This document shows positions 1-9,055 of a stretch of 64,000 bases of DNA, in pieces; the first letter of the stretch is position 1, and every line of letters begins with the position of its first letter. The notes under the pieces are model-generated. The model was given only the letters and a program-made list of their open reading frames with translations. It had not been told where the DNA came from and made no database searches. Both the position numbers and the translations under genes were made by a program. Source of the stretch: Larsenimonas rhizosphaerae (GTDB lineage: Bacteria; Pseudomonadota; Gammaproteobacteria; Pseudomonadales; Halomonadaceae); NCBI RefSeq assembly GCF_023700005.1, contig NZ_JAMLJK010000001.1, positions 310,001 to 374,000 on the forward strand. Direction: 5' to 3'.

Positions 1-753
1 AACGAAATCGGCGTGAAGTTCAACACGCTGGTCAAGAAGGCTGACGAAGTTCAGACCATGAAGTACGTGATCCACAACGTGGCGCACGCGTACGGCAAGA
101 CGGCCACCTTCATGCCCAAGCCGATGGCTGGCGACAACGGCAGCGGCATGCATGTTCACCAGTCTTTCTGGAAAGACGGCGAAAACATGTTTGCAGGTGA
201 TGAGTACGCGGGTCTGTCTGAAACTGCGCTTTACTACATCGGCGGCATCATCAAGCATGCACGTGCCCTGAACGCGTTTACCAACGCGTCCACCAACTCC
301 TACAAGCGTCTGGTACCTGGGTTTGAAGCGCCGGTCATGCTCGCCTACAGCGCGCGTAACCGCTCTGCATCACTGCGTATTCCCTATACCTCCAGCCCGA
401 AAGGCAAGCGTGTCGAGCTGCGCTTCCCTGACCCGACGGCCAACCCGTACCTGGCATTCTCTGCCATGCTGATGGCCGGCATCGACGGGATCAAGAACAA
501 GATCCATCCTGGCGACGCGATGGACAAGAACCTGTACGACCTTCCGGCAGAAGAAGCCGAAGCCGTACCGACAGTGGCTTCAAGCCTTGAAGAAGCCCTG
601 CAGGCGCTCAGGGATGACCACGCCTTCCTGACCGAAGGTGGTGTGTTCACTGATGACATGATCAAGGCCTACCTTGAGCTCAAGGAAGAAGACGTAACGG
701 CCCTGCGCATGGCGCCGAGCCCGATCGAATTCGACATGTACTACAGCCTCTGA
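1..753 (+). CDS. glnA: Glutamine synthetase type I, C-terminal part (5' truncated by window edge)
   Basis: ATP-dependent ligation of ammonium to glutamate, the main ammonium assimilation step; cytoplasmic dodecamer. The frame is open from base 1 (N-E-I-G-V-K-F), so the N-terminal part of the protein lies outside the window and about 250 residues remain. Visible family motifs are the catalytic core segment with [12 protein letters not shown] and NRSASLRIP, and the adenylylation segment KNLYDLP, whose Tyr codon is at 535-537; this makes it a GSI-beta enzyme controlled by GlnE adenylylation. An intrinsic terminator follows at once. ntrB-ntrC lie just downstream, the classical glnA-ntrBC order, here separated by a DUF4124 gene. 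Confidence 0.98.
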   Translation, partial: NEIGVKFNTLVKKADEVQTMKYVIHNVAHAYGKTATFMPKPMAGDNGSGMHVHQSFWKDGENMFAGDEYAGLSETALYYIGGIIKHARALNAFTNASTNSYKRLVPGFEAPVMLAYSARNRSASLRIPYTSSPKGKRVELRFPDPTANPYLAFSAMLMAGIDGIKNKIHPGDAMDKNLYDLPAEEAEAVPTVASSLEEALQALRDDHAFLTEGGVFTDDMIKAYLELKEEDVTALRMAPSPIEFDMYYSL

Positions 754-771
754 TCGCTGTGTTATCGAAAG

Positions 772-796
772 GCCCCGCTTCGGCGGGGCTTTTTTT
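772..796 (+). terminator. Intrinsic terminator of glnA
   Basis: A 7-bp perfect GC stem (GCCCCGC / GCGGGGC) with a TTCG tetraloop is followed by seven T. It starts 18 nt after the glnA stop and separates glnA from the DUF4124 gene. Confidence 0.93.
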
Positions 797-851
797 GTGC
801 TGAAATACGCAGTACACGCCCTGATCGGGCGGCAGGCAGGCGAGGAGTGTC

Positions 852-1427
852 ATGAGGAAAAAAGGGGCAGGCATCGCAGCGCTTTTGCTGCTGGCAGGGG
901 CATGGGGTGCCCAGGCTGCCACGGTATATCGCACCGTGGATGAACAGGGACAGGTGCACTTTTCCGACCATCCCCTGCCGGGAGGCAACCCTGTATCGGT
1001 ACCTGCGCCCGGCGTGGTACCTGCCGTACCCAAGGGGATGGCAACGCCGTCTGCCTCGGTTCAGCAGGACGCTGCATCAGCGTATCGGCGCTTTGTGATT
1101 GATTCACCGGCGAACGAGTCGACGATTCCGCCTGGCTATGCCGGTGATATCCAGGTCTCCGTAACGGTGGTGCCTGCACTTGAGAAAGTGCATCGGGTTC
1201 GGCTGATGCTGGATGGGCGCGTCAGCCAGTCGGCGCTGCATGCCACGGTCTTCATGGTTTCCGGAGTCGAGCGGGGCGAGCATACCCTGCAGGCCGAAAT
1301 GCTCGACCGCCAGGGCAACGTGTTGCGTCGTACCCCACCGGTGACGGTGTTTGTGCACCGTGCCCGAGTCAATCGCCGGGCTGGACAGGGTCCGGTTGGC
1401 GGTGTTTCAGGTGTTAATACCCCCTGA
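852..1427 (+). CDS. DUF4124 domain-containing exported protein
   Basis: Function unknown. Residues 1-22 form a signal peptide (basic MRKKG, hydrophobic AALLLLAGAWG, AQA cleavage site). Residues 23-50 match the DUF4124 signature (a-x-x-V-Y-R-x-V-D-x-x-G-x-V-x-F-S-D). The C-terminal 100 residues look like a beta-rich Ig-like segment (IDSPANES, then a VTVVPALEKVHRVRLMLDG stretch). The start ATG has GAGGAG 5-10 nt upstream. Proteins of this type often sit between glnA and ntrB in gammaproteobacteria, but that is recalled synteny, not proof of a nitrogen role. Its stop is 164 bp before ntrB, and that gap carries the ntrB control sites. Confidence 0.85.
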   Translation: MRKKGAGIAALLLLAGAWGAQAATVYRTVDEQGQVHFSDHPLPGGNPVSVPAPGVVPAVPKGMATPSASVQQDAASAYRRFVIDSPANESTIPPGYAGDIQVSVTVVPALEKVHRVRLMLDGRVSQSALHATVFMVSGVERGEHTLQAEMLDRQGNVLRRTPPVTVFVHRARVNRRAGQGPVGGVSGVNTP

Positions 1428-1459
1428 GCGGGCATTCGGAAATAAAGGGAAATCCTCCT

Positions 1460-1476
1460 TGCACCTTGATGGTGCA
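1460..1476 (+). promoter_or_regulatory. Putative NtrC (NRI) enhancer site
   Basis: The sequence TGCACCTTGATGGTGCA fits the NtrC consensus TGCACY-N5-RGTGCA in both half-sites. It lies about 85 bp upstream of the -24 element of the sigma-54 promoter at 1543-1558, a usual enhancer distance. This suggests that NtrC autoregulates ntrBC. Confidence 0.75.
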
Positions 1477-1542
1477 TCATTGGCGCCCGGTCCTTTATCC
1501 TTTGCGCTCTCGGCGCGCATGTTATGCCGGTTGTGCCAATAG

Positions 1543-1558
1543 TGGCGCGTTTCTTGCA
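1543..1558 (+). promoter_or_regulatory. Sigma-54 promoter of ntrBC
   Basis: TGGCGCGTTTCTTGCA matches the RpoN consensus TGGCACG-N4-TTGCW at all but one position (A to G in the -24 box), with exact GG-to-GC spacing. The expected transcription start is about 12 nt after the GC, near 1570, roughly 20 nt before the ntrB ATG. Confidence 0.8.
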
Positions 1559-1591
1559 CTACCACAGTGAATCACGCTGACGGGGAACAGG

Positions 1592-2665
1592 ATGTACCAA
1601 CGGCTGCTAGAAAATCTCACCACCGCAGTAGTACTGCTCGATGGGGCGTTACGTGTTCGGTGGATGAACCCGGCGGCCGAGGCCATGCTGGGCATCAGCC
1701 TGCTTCGTGTCCGGCAGTCAGGCCTTGAGTGCCTCGAAGATGCACATTCCGATATCGGTGTTCGATTGCGGCAGGCGCTGGCGACGCTTCACCCGTATAC
1801 GCAGCGCGAGGTGCCTCTGACGCTGAGTAACGGCGGCAGCATTACGGTGGATTACACCGCTTCTCCCCTGTCCGGGGATGAACTGCTGCTGGAGTTCGAA
1901 GCCCGGGATCGCCTGATGCGCATTTCCCGGGAAGAGGCGCTGGTAGCGCGCCAGGAAATGGTCAAGGTGCTGACGCGGGGGCTGGCTCACGAGGTCAAGA
2001 ATCCGCTTGGTGGCATTCGGGGCGCAGCACAGCTTCTGGAGCGGGACCTGCCAGATGACAGTCTGGTGGAATTTACCAGGATCATTGTCGAGGAGGCCGA
2101 CCGGCTGCGGGATCTGGTGGATCGCATGCTTGGCCCCAACGTCATGGTCGAGCATCTGCCCTTGAACATTCACTCCGTGCTGGAGCGGGTGCGCACGCTG
2201 CTTCGCGCGGAAACGAATCGTGTCTGCTTCGTGGGCGATTACGACCCCAGTCTGCCCGAGCTTGTAGGCGATGAGCGCCAGTTGATTCAGGCCGTACTGA
2301 ATGTGGCTCGCAATGGCGTACAGGCTCTGGAGGAGAGTGGCACCGAGTCGCCCAGGCTGATACTCAAGACTCGCGCCCGTCGACAGTTCACGCTGGGCGC
2401 CGAACGGCACCGCCTGGTATGTGAAGTATCCATTATCGACAACGGCCCCGGCATCCCGGAGCAGCTGCGCGAATCCCTGTTTTATCCCATGATTTCTGGC
2501 CGTGCCGAGGGCAGCGGGCTGGGGCTTTCCATTGCCCAGTCCATCCTGCATCAGCACCACGGCTTGATCGAGTGCGATTCCGAGCCGGGCAGAACCCTGT
2601 TTCGTCTGCTGATCCCCCTGGAACCGACCCCATCAGAGAAGGAGCGTACTGCCCATGACCGATAG
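1592..2665 (+). CDS. ntrB: Nitrogen regulation sensor histidine kinase NtrB (NRII)
   Basis: Soluble bifunctional kinase/phosphatase of NtrC; it senses nitrogen through GlnB/GlnK. 357 residues against 349 for E. coli GlnL. An N-terminal PAS-like domain (about 1-105) is followed by the HisKA dimerisation domain with the H-box LAHEVKNPLGG (phospho-acceptor His133). The HATPase domain has an N-box in QAVLNVARNGVQAL and G-boxes DNGPGIP and GSGLGLSIAQ. No membrane segment is seen. It overlaps ntrC by 11 bp, so the two are co-transcribed and probably translationally coupled. The sigma-54 promoter and NtrC site upstream suggest nitrogen-dependent autoregulation. Confidence 0.96.
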   Translation: MYQRLLENLTTAVVLLDGALRVRWMNPAAEAMLGISLLRVRQSGLECLEDAHSDIGVRLRQALATLHPYTQREVPLTLSNGGSITVDYTASPLSGDELLLEFEARDRLMRISREEALVARQEMVKVLTRGLAHEVKNPLGGIRGAAQLLERDLPDDSLVEFTRIIVEEADRLRDLVDRMLGPNVMVEHLPLNIHSVLERVRTLLRAETNRVCFVGDYDPSLPELVGDERQLIQAVLNVARNGVQALEESGTESPRLILKTRARRQFTLGAERHRLVCEVSIIDNGPGIPEQLRESLFYPMISGRAEGSGLGLSIAQSILHQHHGLIECDSEPGRTLFRLLIPLEPTPSEKERTAHDR

Positions 2666-4067
2666 CGCACGCATTTATATTGTTGACGATGACCGGGCCA
2701 TCCGGTGGGTACTGGAACGCACACTGGCCTGCCCGGATCTGGAGGTGGAAAGTTTCGAACGTGCCGAGACCGCCTTTGAAGCCATCGCGCGCCAGCCGCC
2801 GGATGTACTGGTTACCGATATTCGCATGCCCGGTGTGGACGGGCTCGATCTGATGGCGCGAACCCGGGAGCGTTATCCGGAACTGCCAGTGATTGTCATG
2901 ACCGCACATTCAGACCTGGACAGTGCCGTGGCGTCCTATCAGGGCGGCGCATTCGAGTACCTGCCCAAGCCGTTTGATGTCGATGATGCGCTGGCTCTGG
3001 TGCGGCGCGCCGTAGCGCATGCCCGCGAGCGCAAGGCGCCCCTGGATATTCCCGAAAGTCTGACCACCGAAATCATCGGCGAGGCGCCGGCGATGCAGGA
3101 AGTCTTTCGTGCCATCGGCCGGCTGTCCCAGTCGCACATCACGGTCATGATCAATGGCGAATCCGGGACCGGCAAGGAACGCGTGGCCCAGGCACTGCAC
3201 CAGCACAGTCCGCGATCACGGGCTCCTTTCATTGCCCTCAACATGGCGGCCATCCCGAAGGATCTGATGGAATCGGAGCTGTTCGGCCATGAAAAGGGCG
3301 CCTTTACCGGGGCAACCTCTCAGCGACGCGGGCGTTTCGAGCAGGCCGATGGCGGCACCCTGTTTCTTGACGAGATCGGGGATATGCCGGCAGAAACCCA
3401 GACACGACTGTTGCGTGTGCTGGCTGATGGCGAGTTTTATCGCGTCGGCGGGCATACCCCGGTCAAGGTCGATGTACGCATTATCGCCGCGACTCATCAG
3501 CATCTGGAGTCGCTGGTCGAGGATGGCCGCTTCCGAGAGGATCTGTTTCACCGCCTCAACGTTATTCGCGTGCATCTGCCGCGGCTGTCGGAGCGCCGGG
3601 AAGACATTCCCCGGCTGGCTCACCACTTTCTGGCCGAGGCCTCCAGGGAACTGTCCACCGAGTCCAAGGTGCTGACCCGTGATGCCGAAATGCACCTGGC
3701 CTCGCTTCCCTGGCCGGGCAATGTACGCCAGCTTGAAAACACCTGCCGCTGGCTGACAGTCATGGCCTCCGGGCGGGAAATCTTGATTGATGATCTACCG
3801 CCTGAGCTGCGTGATATCAGCCAGGACGCAGGGTATGCCGATGACTGGCGGGGGGCATTCCGAGGCTGGGCCGACCAGGCACTTGCTGCAGGCCATACCC
3901 ACCTGCTCGAACAGGCCGTTCCGGACTTTGAACGGATTCTGATCGAAACGGCACTCAAGCATACCGGCGGACGCAAGGGGGAAGCCGCCGAGCTGCTGGG
4001 CTGGGGGCGCAATACCCTGACGCGCAAGCTCAAGACATTGCTGCCGGCTCTGGCCGACGGGGACTGA
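2655..4067 (+). CDS. ntrC: Nitrogen regulation response regulator NtrC (NRI), sigma-54 activator
   Basis: Master activator of nitrogen-limitation genes transcribed by RpoN. Residues 1-120 are a receiver domain with the acidic pocket DDD (10-12 region), phospho-acceptor Asp55 (VTDIRMP) and Lys105 (YLPKPF). Residues about 140-380 are the AAA+ domain with Walker A GESGTGKE (168-175) and the sigma-54 contact loop GAFTGA (215-220). The C-terminus is a Fis-type helix-turn-helix ([21 protein letters not shown]). Length 470 agrees with E. coli (469). It is the downstream partner of ntrB, and it converges on the IclR gene with only 1 nt between the stop codons. Confidence 0.97.
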   Translation: MTDSARIYIVDDDRAIRWVLERTLACPDLEVESFERAETAFEAIARQPPDVLVTDIRMPGVDGLDLMARTRERYPELPVIVMTAHSDLDSAVASYQGGAFEYLPKPFDVDDALALVRRAVAHARERKAPLDIPESLTTEIIGEAPAMQEVFRAIGRLSQSHITVMINGESGTGKERVAQALHQHSPRSRAPFIALNMAAIPKDLMESELFGHEKGAFTGATSQRRGRFEQADGGTLFLDEIGDMPAETQTRLLRVLADGEFYRVGGHTPVKVDVRIIAATHQHLESLVEDGRFREDLFHRLNVIRVHLPRLSERREDIPRLAHHFLAEASRELSTESKVLTRDAEMHLASLPWPGNVRQLENTCRWLTVMASGREILIDDLPPELRDISQDAGYADDWRGAFRGWADQALAAGHTHLLEQAVPDFERILIETALKHTGGRKGEAAELLGWGRNTLTRKLKTLLPALADGD

Positions 4068-4068
4068 C

Positions 4069-4737
4069 CTATCGCGGCGGTACCTGAAAGTGGCTCAGCT
4101 GTGCCCCGAGCTGGTCAGCGGCCTGTAAAAGCAGATCGCTGTAGAGCGCGACGGTGGCCTCGTCGAAGCGTTCGTCGAGCCCGGTCAGTGCCAGTACACC
4201 ATGATGGCGCCCCTGCTGGTCCCGCAGGGCCACGGCCACGGCGGCTAGTGAGGACGTGCGCTCTCCCCGGGAGACGTGCACGAGCTGATCACGTGGGGCA
4301 TCGAACATGCGTGCAGTGGCGCCATTGTCCAGCGCGTACCGGCTGCCTTCTTCGACAAGGTGGCACAGTTCATGGGTGCCCGTTTCACGGAAGCGGCAGA
4401 TGCGGGTATCTCCGTCACGGGTGCTGAAGGACGCGGTCTCACGGGTACGGTTTCTCAGCTGAACAAGATGGGGGCGAATCAGGGTTTCCATGTCCGGATG
4501 CTGGTCGCTGGCCAGAGTACCGAGTCGAGCCAGGGCCGGACCCAGATGATAAACCCCGGCCGTGTCCCGGGTGAGATAGCCAAAACGCTCCAGCGAACTC
4601 GCCAGCCTCAGGATCGTGCTTTTATAAAAGCCGGTATGCTGCGATAGTTCGGTCAGGGTAAATATATGTTTTCGTGAAGAAAATGTATTGAGCAACGTCA
4701 ACGCACGCTCCACTGATTCCACACGCTGTTGGCCCAT
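4069..4737 (-). CDS. IclR family transcriptional regulator
   Basis: Residues about 5-60 are an IclR winged helix (VESVERALTLLNTF, TLTELSQHTGFYKSTILRLASSLERFGYL), followed by the effector domain from about residue 75. The frame is open a further 43 codons upstream to 4866, but I chose the ATG at 4735-4737: family members begin a few residues before this VERAL motif, and this ATG has GGAG 9 nt upstream. The target is unknown. The gene is divergent from dgt with a 147-bp gap that could hold both promoters. The effector domain shows no feature that identifies a ligand. Confidence 0.88.
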   Translation of the reverse strand: MGQQRVESVERALTLLNTFSSRKHIFTLTELSQHTGFYKSTILRLASSLERFGYLTRDTAGVYHLGPALARLGTLASDQHPDMETLIRPHLVQLRNRTRETASFSTRDGDTRICRFRETGTHELCHLVEEGSRYALDNGATARMFDAPRDQLVHVSRGERTSSLAAVAVALRDQQGRHHGVLALTGLDERFDEATVALYSDLLLQAADQLGAQLSHFQVPPR

Positions 4738-4884
4738 GTGCGATATCTCCGTGAATGTTCTGCAAGGGTGCGTCAGGTGAAACCGCTCGACCATTGCGCT
4801 TTGGTCGAGTAGGTGCCCCTGGCTGGCAGGGCCGGTAGAGCGGTGCCAGAATAGCGCTTCATTCATTTGCCAGCGGAATAACTC

Positions 4885-6222
4885 ATGTCTTCCATGCGCT
4901 GGGCCAGCCTTCTGGCCCCGGCCCGACTCAATGACAAGCCCGCCGGTTCCGAGCGGGAAGTCGGGCGGTCACCGTTTCACAAGGACTTTGACCGGATTGT
5001 CTTTTCCGGTTCCTTTCGCCGTCTTGGGCGCAAGACCCAGGTCCATCCGCTGACCGAGAACGATCATATCCACACCCGGTTGACGCATTCGCTGGAAGTC
5101 GGGTGCGTGGGACGCAGCCTGGGCATGATGGTGGCCGAGGGGCTGGCCTCTCGGCTGCCGGCTCATGTGACGCCTGCCGATATCGGTGTCATCGTCCAGG
5201 CGGCGTGTCTGGCGCACGATATCGGCAACCCGCCATTTGGCCATGCGGGGGAATATGCCATTCGTGACTGGTTCAGTCGCACCCTGGCCAGTCAGCCGGC
5301 CCTGTTTGACGGATTGTCTGAGCAGGAGGTGCAGGATCTTTTGACCTACGAAGGCAACGCCCAGGGGTTCCGGGTGGTGACCCAGGTGGAGTACAACCAG
5401 TTTCGTGGCGGAATGCGCCTGACCCTGCCCACCCTCGGAGCAATGATGAAGTATCCGTGGACCGTGACGCAGGCCGGACGCAGCGGCAAGTTCAGTGCCT
5501 ATCAGTCCGAGCGGGCACTGCTGGAAAGCGTTGCGGAGCAGCTGGGTCTGCTGAAGCGGGATGACGATGTCTGGTGCCGCCACCCCCTGGCCTATCTGGT
5601 CGAAGCCGCCGATGACATCTGTTATGCATTGCTCGACCTGGAAGATGGTCTCGAGATGGAGATTCTGTCCTTTGACGAGGTGGCTGATGTGCTGATCAGC
5701 ATTGCCGGCACCATCCCTGAGGACTATCTGCGCATGAAGGAGGAGGGGGCTTCACGTCGGCGGCAGATCGCCGTATTGCGTGGTGCAGCCATGGAGCGTG
5801 CCGTTAACGAAGTGGCTCGTGCGTTCATTGATCACGAAGCCTCGTTGCTTGGCGGCGCCCTTGAAAGTGATTTGCTGGAGCTGTGTCACCCGGACCTGCA
5901 CTGGGGCGTCAGTCAGGCCAAGCAGATCGCCCGGGAGCGTATCTTTCGCAATCCGCGCAAGGCAAAGCTGGAAATCGGGGCCTATACCACTCTGGGCATT
6001 TTGCTGGAGGCCTTCATCGGCGCAGCGCATGAACTGCACACCACCGGCAAGTCGAGTTTCAAGCATGAGCGCGTGCTGGCATTGATAGGTGAAAACACGC
6101 CACTGCCGTCCTGGTCGCTGTATGCAAGCTACCGGCGGATGCTGGACTTCATTGGCGGCATGACGGATCACTATGCCGTGGATCTGGCGCAGGAGATGGG
6201 AGGACGATTGAAAGGGGACTGA
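4885..6222 (+). CDS. dgt: dGTPase / dNTP triphosphohydrolase (HD superfamily)
   Basis: Hydrolyses dGTP or other dNTPs to nucleoside and triphosphate, controlling dNTP pools. The HD metal site is seen as HTRLTHSLEVG and AHDIGNPPFGHAGE; nearby FSGSFRRLGRKTQVHPL is typical of the family. At 445 residues it resembles the shorter Pseudomonas-type enzyme more than the 505-residue E. coli Dgt, so preference for dGTP should not be assumed. Start ATG at 4885 has a weak upstream purine stretch. It is divergent from the IclR gene and is followed by a 12-bp hairpin before the BCCT gene. Confidence 0.93.
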   Translation: MSSMRWASLLAPARLNDKPAGSEREVGRSPFHKDFDRIVFSGSFRRLGRKTQVHPLTENDHIHTRLTHSLEVGCVGRSLGMMVAEGLASRLPAHVTPADIGVIVQAACLAHDIGNPPFGHAGEYAIRDWFSRTLASQPALFDGLSEQEVQDLLTYEGNAQGFRVVTQVEYNQFRGGMRLTLPTLGAMMKYPWTVTQAGRSGKFSAYQSERALLESVAEQLGLLKRDDDVWCRHPLAYLVEAADDICYALLDLEDGLEMEILSFDEVADVLISIAGTIPEDYLRMKEEGASRRRQIAVLRGAAMERAVNEVARAFIDHEASLLGGALESDLLELCHPDLHWGVSQAKQIARERIFRNPRKAKLEIGAYTTLGILLEAFIGAAHELHTTGKSSFKHERVLALIGENTPLPSWSLYASYRRMLDFIGGMTDHYAVDLAQEMGGRLKGD

Positions 6223-6342
6223 AGGATACGTATCCATAACGACATGATCTAATGAAAGCGAAAATGGATAACGGGTTGTTATACAAGGCACATTAAAATA
6301 CTCTCCTGAGTAGGTGTGCGTGATGGACGTACCGGGTTAACT

Positions 6343-6372
6343 GGCAGGGCCTTTTGATCCAAAGGCCCTGCC
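6343..6372. repeat. Perfect 12-bp inverted repeat in leader of BCCT gene
   Basis: GGCAGGGCCTTT and AAAGGCCCTGCC flank a 6-nt loop. No T-run follows. It may terminate dgt transcription or act in the 5' leader of the transporter gene, whose ATG is 53 nt downstream. Confidence 0.7.
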
Positions 6373-6425
6373 GGTTCGTCTGTATGCCTGTCGCGCGCTT
6401 CTCTTACAAAAAAGGAATCCCCTGT

Positions 6426-8099
6426 ATGGGCAGTGCGTTTTCTCGTATCGACAAGGTGTTGTTTTTTGGTGTTCTTCTTATTCTTTTCTCGGCAACAGTG
6501 CCGCTGGTGGCCTTTCCAACACTTGGAGCAAGCTGGGTCGCACAGGCGAAGAACTATGTAACAGATAACTTCGGGGTGGCGTATCTGGCCCTGGGGATCA
6601 GTTCATTTGGCTTCATGATCTATATCATTTTCAGCGACATCGGCCAGATCAAGCTGGGTGAGCCTGAGGAAAAGCCCGAGTTCCATATCCTGTCCTGGGC
6701 TGCGATGCTTTTTTGCGCCGGCATCGGTGGGGCCATTCTGTACTGGTCCATGATCGAGTGGGTGTATTACATGCAGGCCCCTCCGTTCAATGCCGAGCCA
6801 TTCTCGGAAGAGGCCGTGACCTGGGCCACAACCTATGGAATCTTCCACTGGGGGCCGCTGGCCTGGTCGATGTATCTGGTACCGGCCCTGCCGATTGCCT
6901 ATTTCGTGTACGTCAGAAAGCGCCCCGTGCTTCGCATCAGTGAAGCCCTGCTGCCGGTGCTGGGTGAAACCCTGGCCCATGGGTGGCTGGGCAAGCTGGT
7001 CGATATCCTGTTCATCTTCGGGATGCTCGGGGGTGGCGCGACCTCGCTTGGCCTGCTGGCGCCCCTGATCAATGAGTCCCTCGGCGTGCTGTTTGGTGTT
7101 CCCACCAATCTGGTCACTCAGCTTCTGGTTCTTATGGTGTGTACGATCATCTTCGCCAGCAGTGCCTATGTCGGGCTCAGCAAGGGCATCAAGCTGCTGT
7201 CGGATATCAACCTGTGGCTGGCGCTGGGGCTTCTGGCATTCGTGCTGGTGGTCGGGCCGACCCAGTTCCTGCTGAAGACCGGTCTGAATGCCATTGGCAC
7301 CATGGCGCAGAACCTGATCCACATGGCCACCTGGACAGAGCCGTTCGGTAATCTGCAGGGCTTTCCGAAATCAAGCTTTCCTGAAAACTGGACGATCTTC
7401 TACTGGGCCTGGTGGCTGGTGTTTGCACCGACCGTGGGGCTGTTTATCGCGCGTATTTCAAGAGGTCGGACCATTCGTACCATGGTGGCGGGCTCGCTCT
7501 TTTTCGGCACCCTCGGCTGTGCGCTCTTTTTCAGTATCCTCGGTAACTACGCCATCTACCTGCAGCTGACCGATGCGCTGGATGTGGTGTCGATTCTGAA
7601 TAATCAGTCGCCGGAAGCCGCCATCCTCGCGGTGTTGAATTCGTTGCCGCTGTCCTGGCTGGTGATTGCCGTATTCACCATCCTGCTGGTGATCTTTACT
7701 GCCACCACCTTTGATTCCATCTCCTACATTCTGGCATCGGTGGTCGAGTACAAGATGGATGAAACCGGTGAGCCCATGCGGTGGAATCGCTTGTTCTGGG
7801 CCTTTGCCATGTCGATTCTGCCGATGACGCTGCTGTTTCTGGGGGGCTTGAGCACGCTGCAGACCGCGGCTGTCGTCAGTGGTGTGCCCTTGCTGGTTGT
7901 GGCTGTGCTGTTGATGATTTCAACCGTGCGTGCGGCGCGCTTTGACCTTCGTTATCAGCCGCACTACGACGATCCGCAGATCAATATCCAGGAATTTCCC
8001 GAAGCCGACCCCTGGACCGAGGAAGGCAGCTGGGAAGAAGTCAACGATGAAAATGGCGCATCGCTGACCCGCAGTGACAAGGGCCCCGATACGCCTTGA
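6426..8099 (+). CDS. BCCT family betaine/carnitine/choline-type transporter
   Basis: Twelve-helix secondary transporter for quaternary ammonium osmolytes or related compounds. Typical BCCT segments are WAAMLFCAGIGGAILYWSMIEW, GIFHWGPLAWSMYLVPALPIAYF and FIARISRGRTIRTM; the HWGP region looks nearer to CaiT than to BetT, so an exchange mode or a carnitine-like substrate is possible. The C-terminal tail is acidic (about 50 residues), as in osmosensing members. I start at the ATG at 6426 (AAGGA 9 nt upstream, MGSAFSRIDK); the frame extends 24 codons further. 557 residues. The sequence does not decide the substrate. It fits a halophile. Confidence 0.93.
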   Translation: MGSAFSRIDKVLFFGVLLILFSATVPLVAFPTLGASWVAQAKNYVTDNFGVAYLALGISSFGFMIYIIFSDIGQIKLGEPEEKPEFHILSWAAMLFCAGIGGAILYWSMIEWVYYMQAPPFNAEPFSEEAVTWATTYGIFHWGPLAWSMYLVPALPIAYFVYVRKRPVLRISEALLPVLGETLAHGWLGKLVDILFIFGMLGGGATSLGLLAPLINESLGVLFGVPTNLVTQLLVLMVCTIIFASSAYVGLSKGIKLLSDINLWLALGLLAFVLVVGPTQFLLKTGLNAIGTMAQNLIHMATWTEPFGNLQGFPKSSFPENWTIFYWAWWLVFAPTVGLFIARISRGRTIRTMVAGSLFFGTLGCALFFSILGNYAIYLQLTDALDVVSILNNQSPEAAILAVLNSLPLSWLVIAVFTILLVIFTATTFDSISYILASVVEYKMDETGEPMRWNRLFWAFAMSILPMTLLFLGGLSTLQTAAVVSGVPLLVVAVLLMISTVRAARFDLRYQPHYDDPQINIQEFPEADPWTEEGSWEEVNDENGASLTRSDKGPDTP

Positions 8100-8123
8100 G
8101 TGCTTTTGGGCTCTGCATGACAA

Positions 8124-8149
8124 AAAGGCGCCTTCGGGCGTCTTTTTTT
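8124..8149 (+). terminator. Intrinsic terminator after BCCT gene
   Basis: Stem AGGCGCC / GGCGTCT (7 bp, one G-T pair) with a TTCG loop is followed by a run of seven T. Confidence 0.88.
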
Positions 8150-8260
8150 ATGCCTGGCATGGCGCTCAGGCGGTAGTCGCACAGACGCGGAGACAGTATG
8201 TTGATGCAGGACAGGTATCTTGAATCAATATCGCGATGCATCAGGAGGCGCAGGCAACCA

Positions 8261-9055
8261 ATGACACACACCATCATGATGATCGGCTATGGGGCCATGG
8301 GGCGCGAGGTTCATCGTCTGCTCCCTGAAGGCGTGGTACTTGACTGCATCATCGAGCATCCCGCGGCCTGTGAGGCGCTGCAGCGCGAACTGGGCGATGA
8401 CATTGCCGTAGTGTCGTCCGTGGCAGCGTGCCGCGTGGTACCGGCACTGGTGCTTGAATGTGCCGGTCAGCCCGGCCTTCGTGCCCACGGCGCGGATGTA
8501 TTGAGGCAGGGCTGGTCGCTGGCGGTGATTTCGGTGGGTGCGCTGGCTGATCCGACCCTGTATGCGGAGCTTTGCAGGGCGGCAGAGCAGGGAAGCAGCC
8601 GCTTTGAAGTACTGGCCGGCGCGGTCGCCGGGATGGACGGTCTGGCGGCTGCCAGAGAAGGCGGGCTGGATACGGTCACCTATGAAGCGCGCAAGGCGCC
8701 GCGAAGCTGGCAGGGAAGCCATGCTGATACTTTGGTCGCGCTGGACAGGGTCACGGAGCCTGCCGTGTTCTTTGAAGGCAGCGCCGGCGAGGCAGCGCTG
8801 CTGTTTCCGGCCAATGCCAATGTCGCTGCCACGGTCGCTCTGGCCGGTGTCGGTATGGAAGCGACGACGGTCAGGCTGGTGGTAGACCCGCATACCACCC
8901 GCAATACCCACCGTATTGTGGCAACGGGACGGTTTGGCGAGTTTGCCATCGAGCTGAGCGGTTATCCCCTGGAGGCCAATCCAAAAACCTCTACGCTGGC
9001 TGCGCTGTCCGTGGTGCGTGCCTGCCGTCGGCTGGTCACGCCGGCCCTGATCTAG
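8261..9055 (+). CDS. L-aspartate dehydrogenase (NAD(P)-dependent)
   Basis: Reversible oxidative deamination of L-aspartate to oxaloacetate and ammonium via iminoaspartate; homologues may supply iminoaspartate for NAD synthesis (NadX). An N-terminal Rossmann fold has G-Y-G-A-M-G at residues 9-14. The catalytic domain has [35 protein letters not shown] and [12 protein letters not shown], with a candidate catalytic His in the last motif. I start at ATG 8261 (AGGAGG 12 nt upstream) to give the family length of 264; the frame is open to 8198. It meets glsA tail to tail with a 4-bp overlap of stop codons. Both genes free ammonium from amino acids, which fits the surrounding nitrogen genes. Confidence 0.9.
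   Translation: MTHTIMMIGYGAMGREVHRLLPEGVVLDCIIEHPAACEALQRELGDDIAVVSSVAACRVVPALVLECAGQPGLRAHGADVLRQGWSLAVISVGALADPTLYAELCRAAEQGSSRFEVLAGAVAGMDGLAAAREGGLDTVTYEARKAPRSWQGSHADTLVALDRVTEPAVFFEGSAGEAALLFPANANVAATVALAGVGMEATTVRLVVDPHTTRNTHRIVATGRFGEFAIELSGYPLEANPKTSTLAALSVVRACRRLVTPALI

Noticed and set aside
1718-2560. 280-codon minus-strand frame inside ntrB
   Set aside because: Shadow of the histidine kinase gene; no motif.
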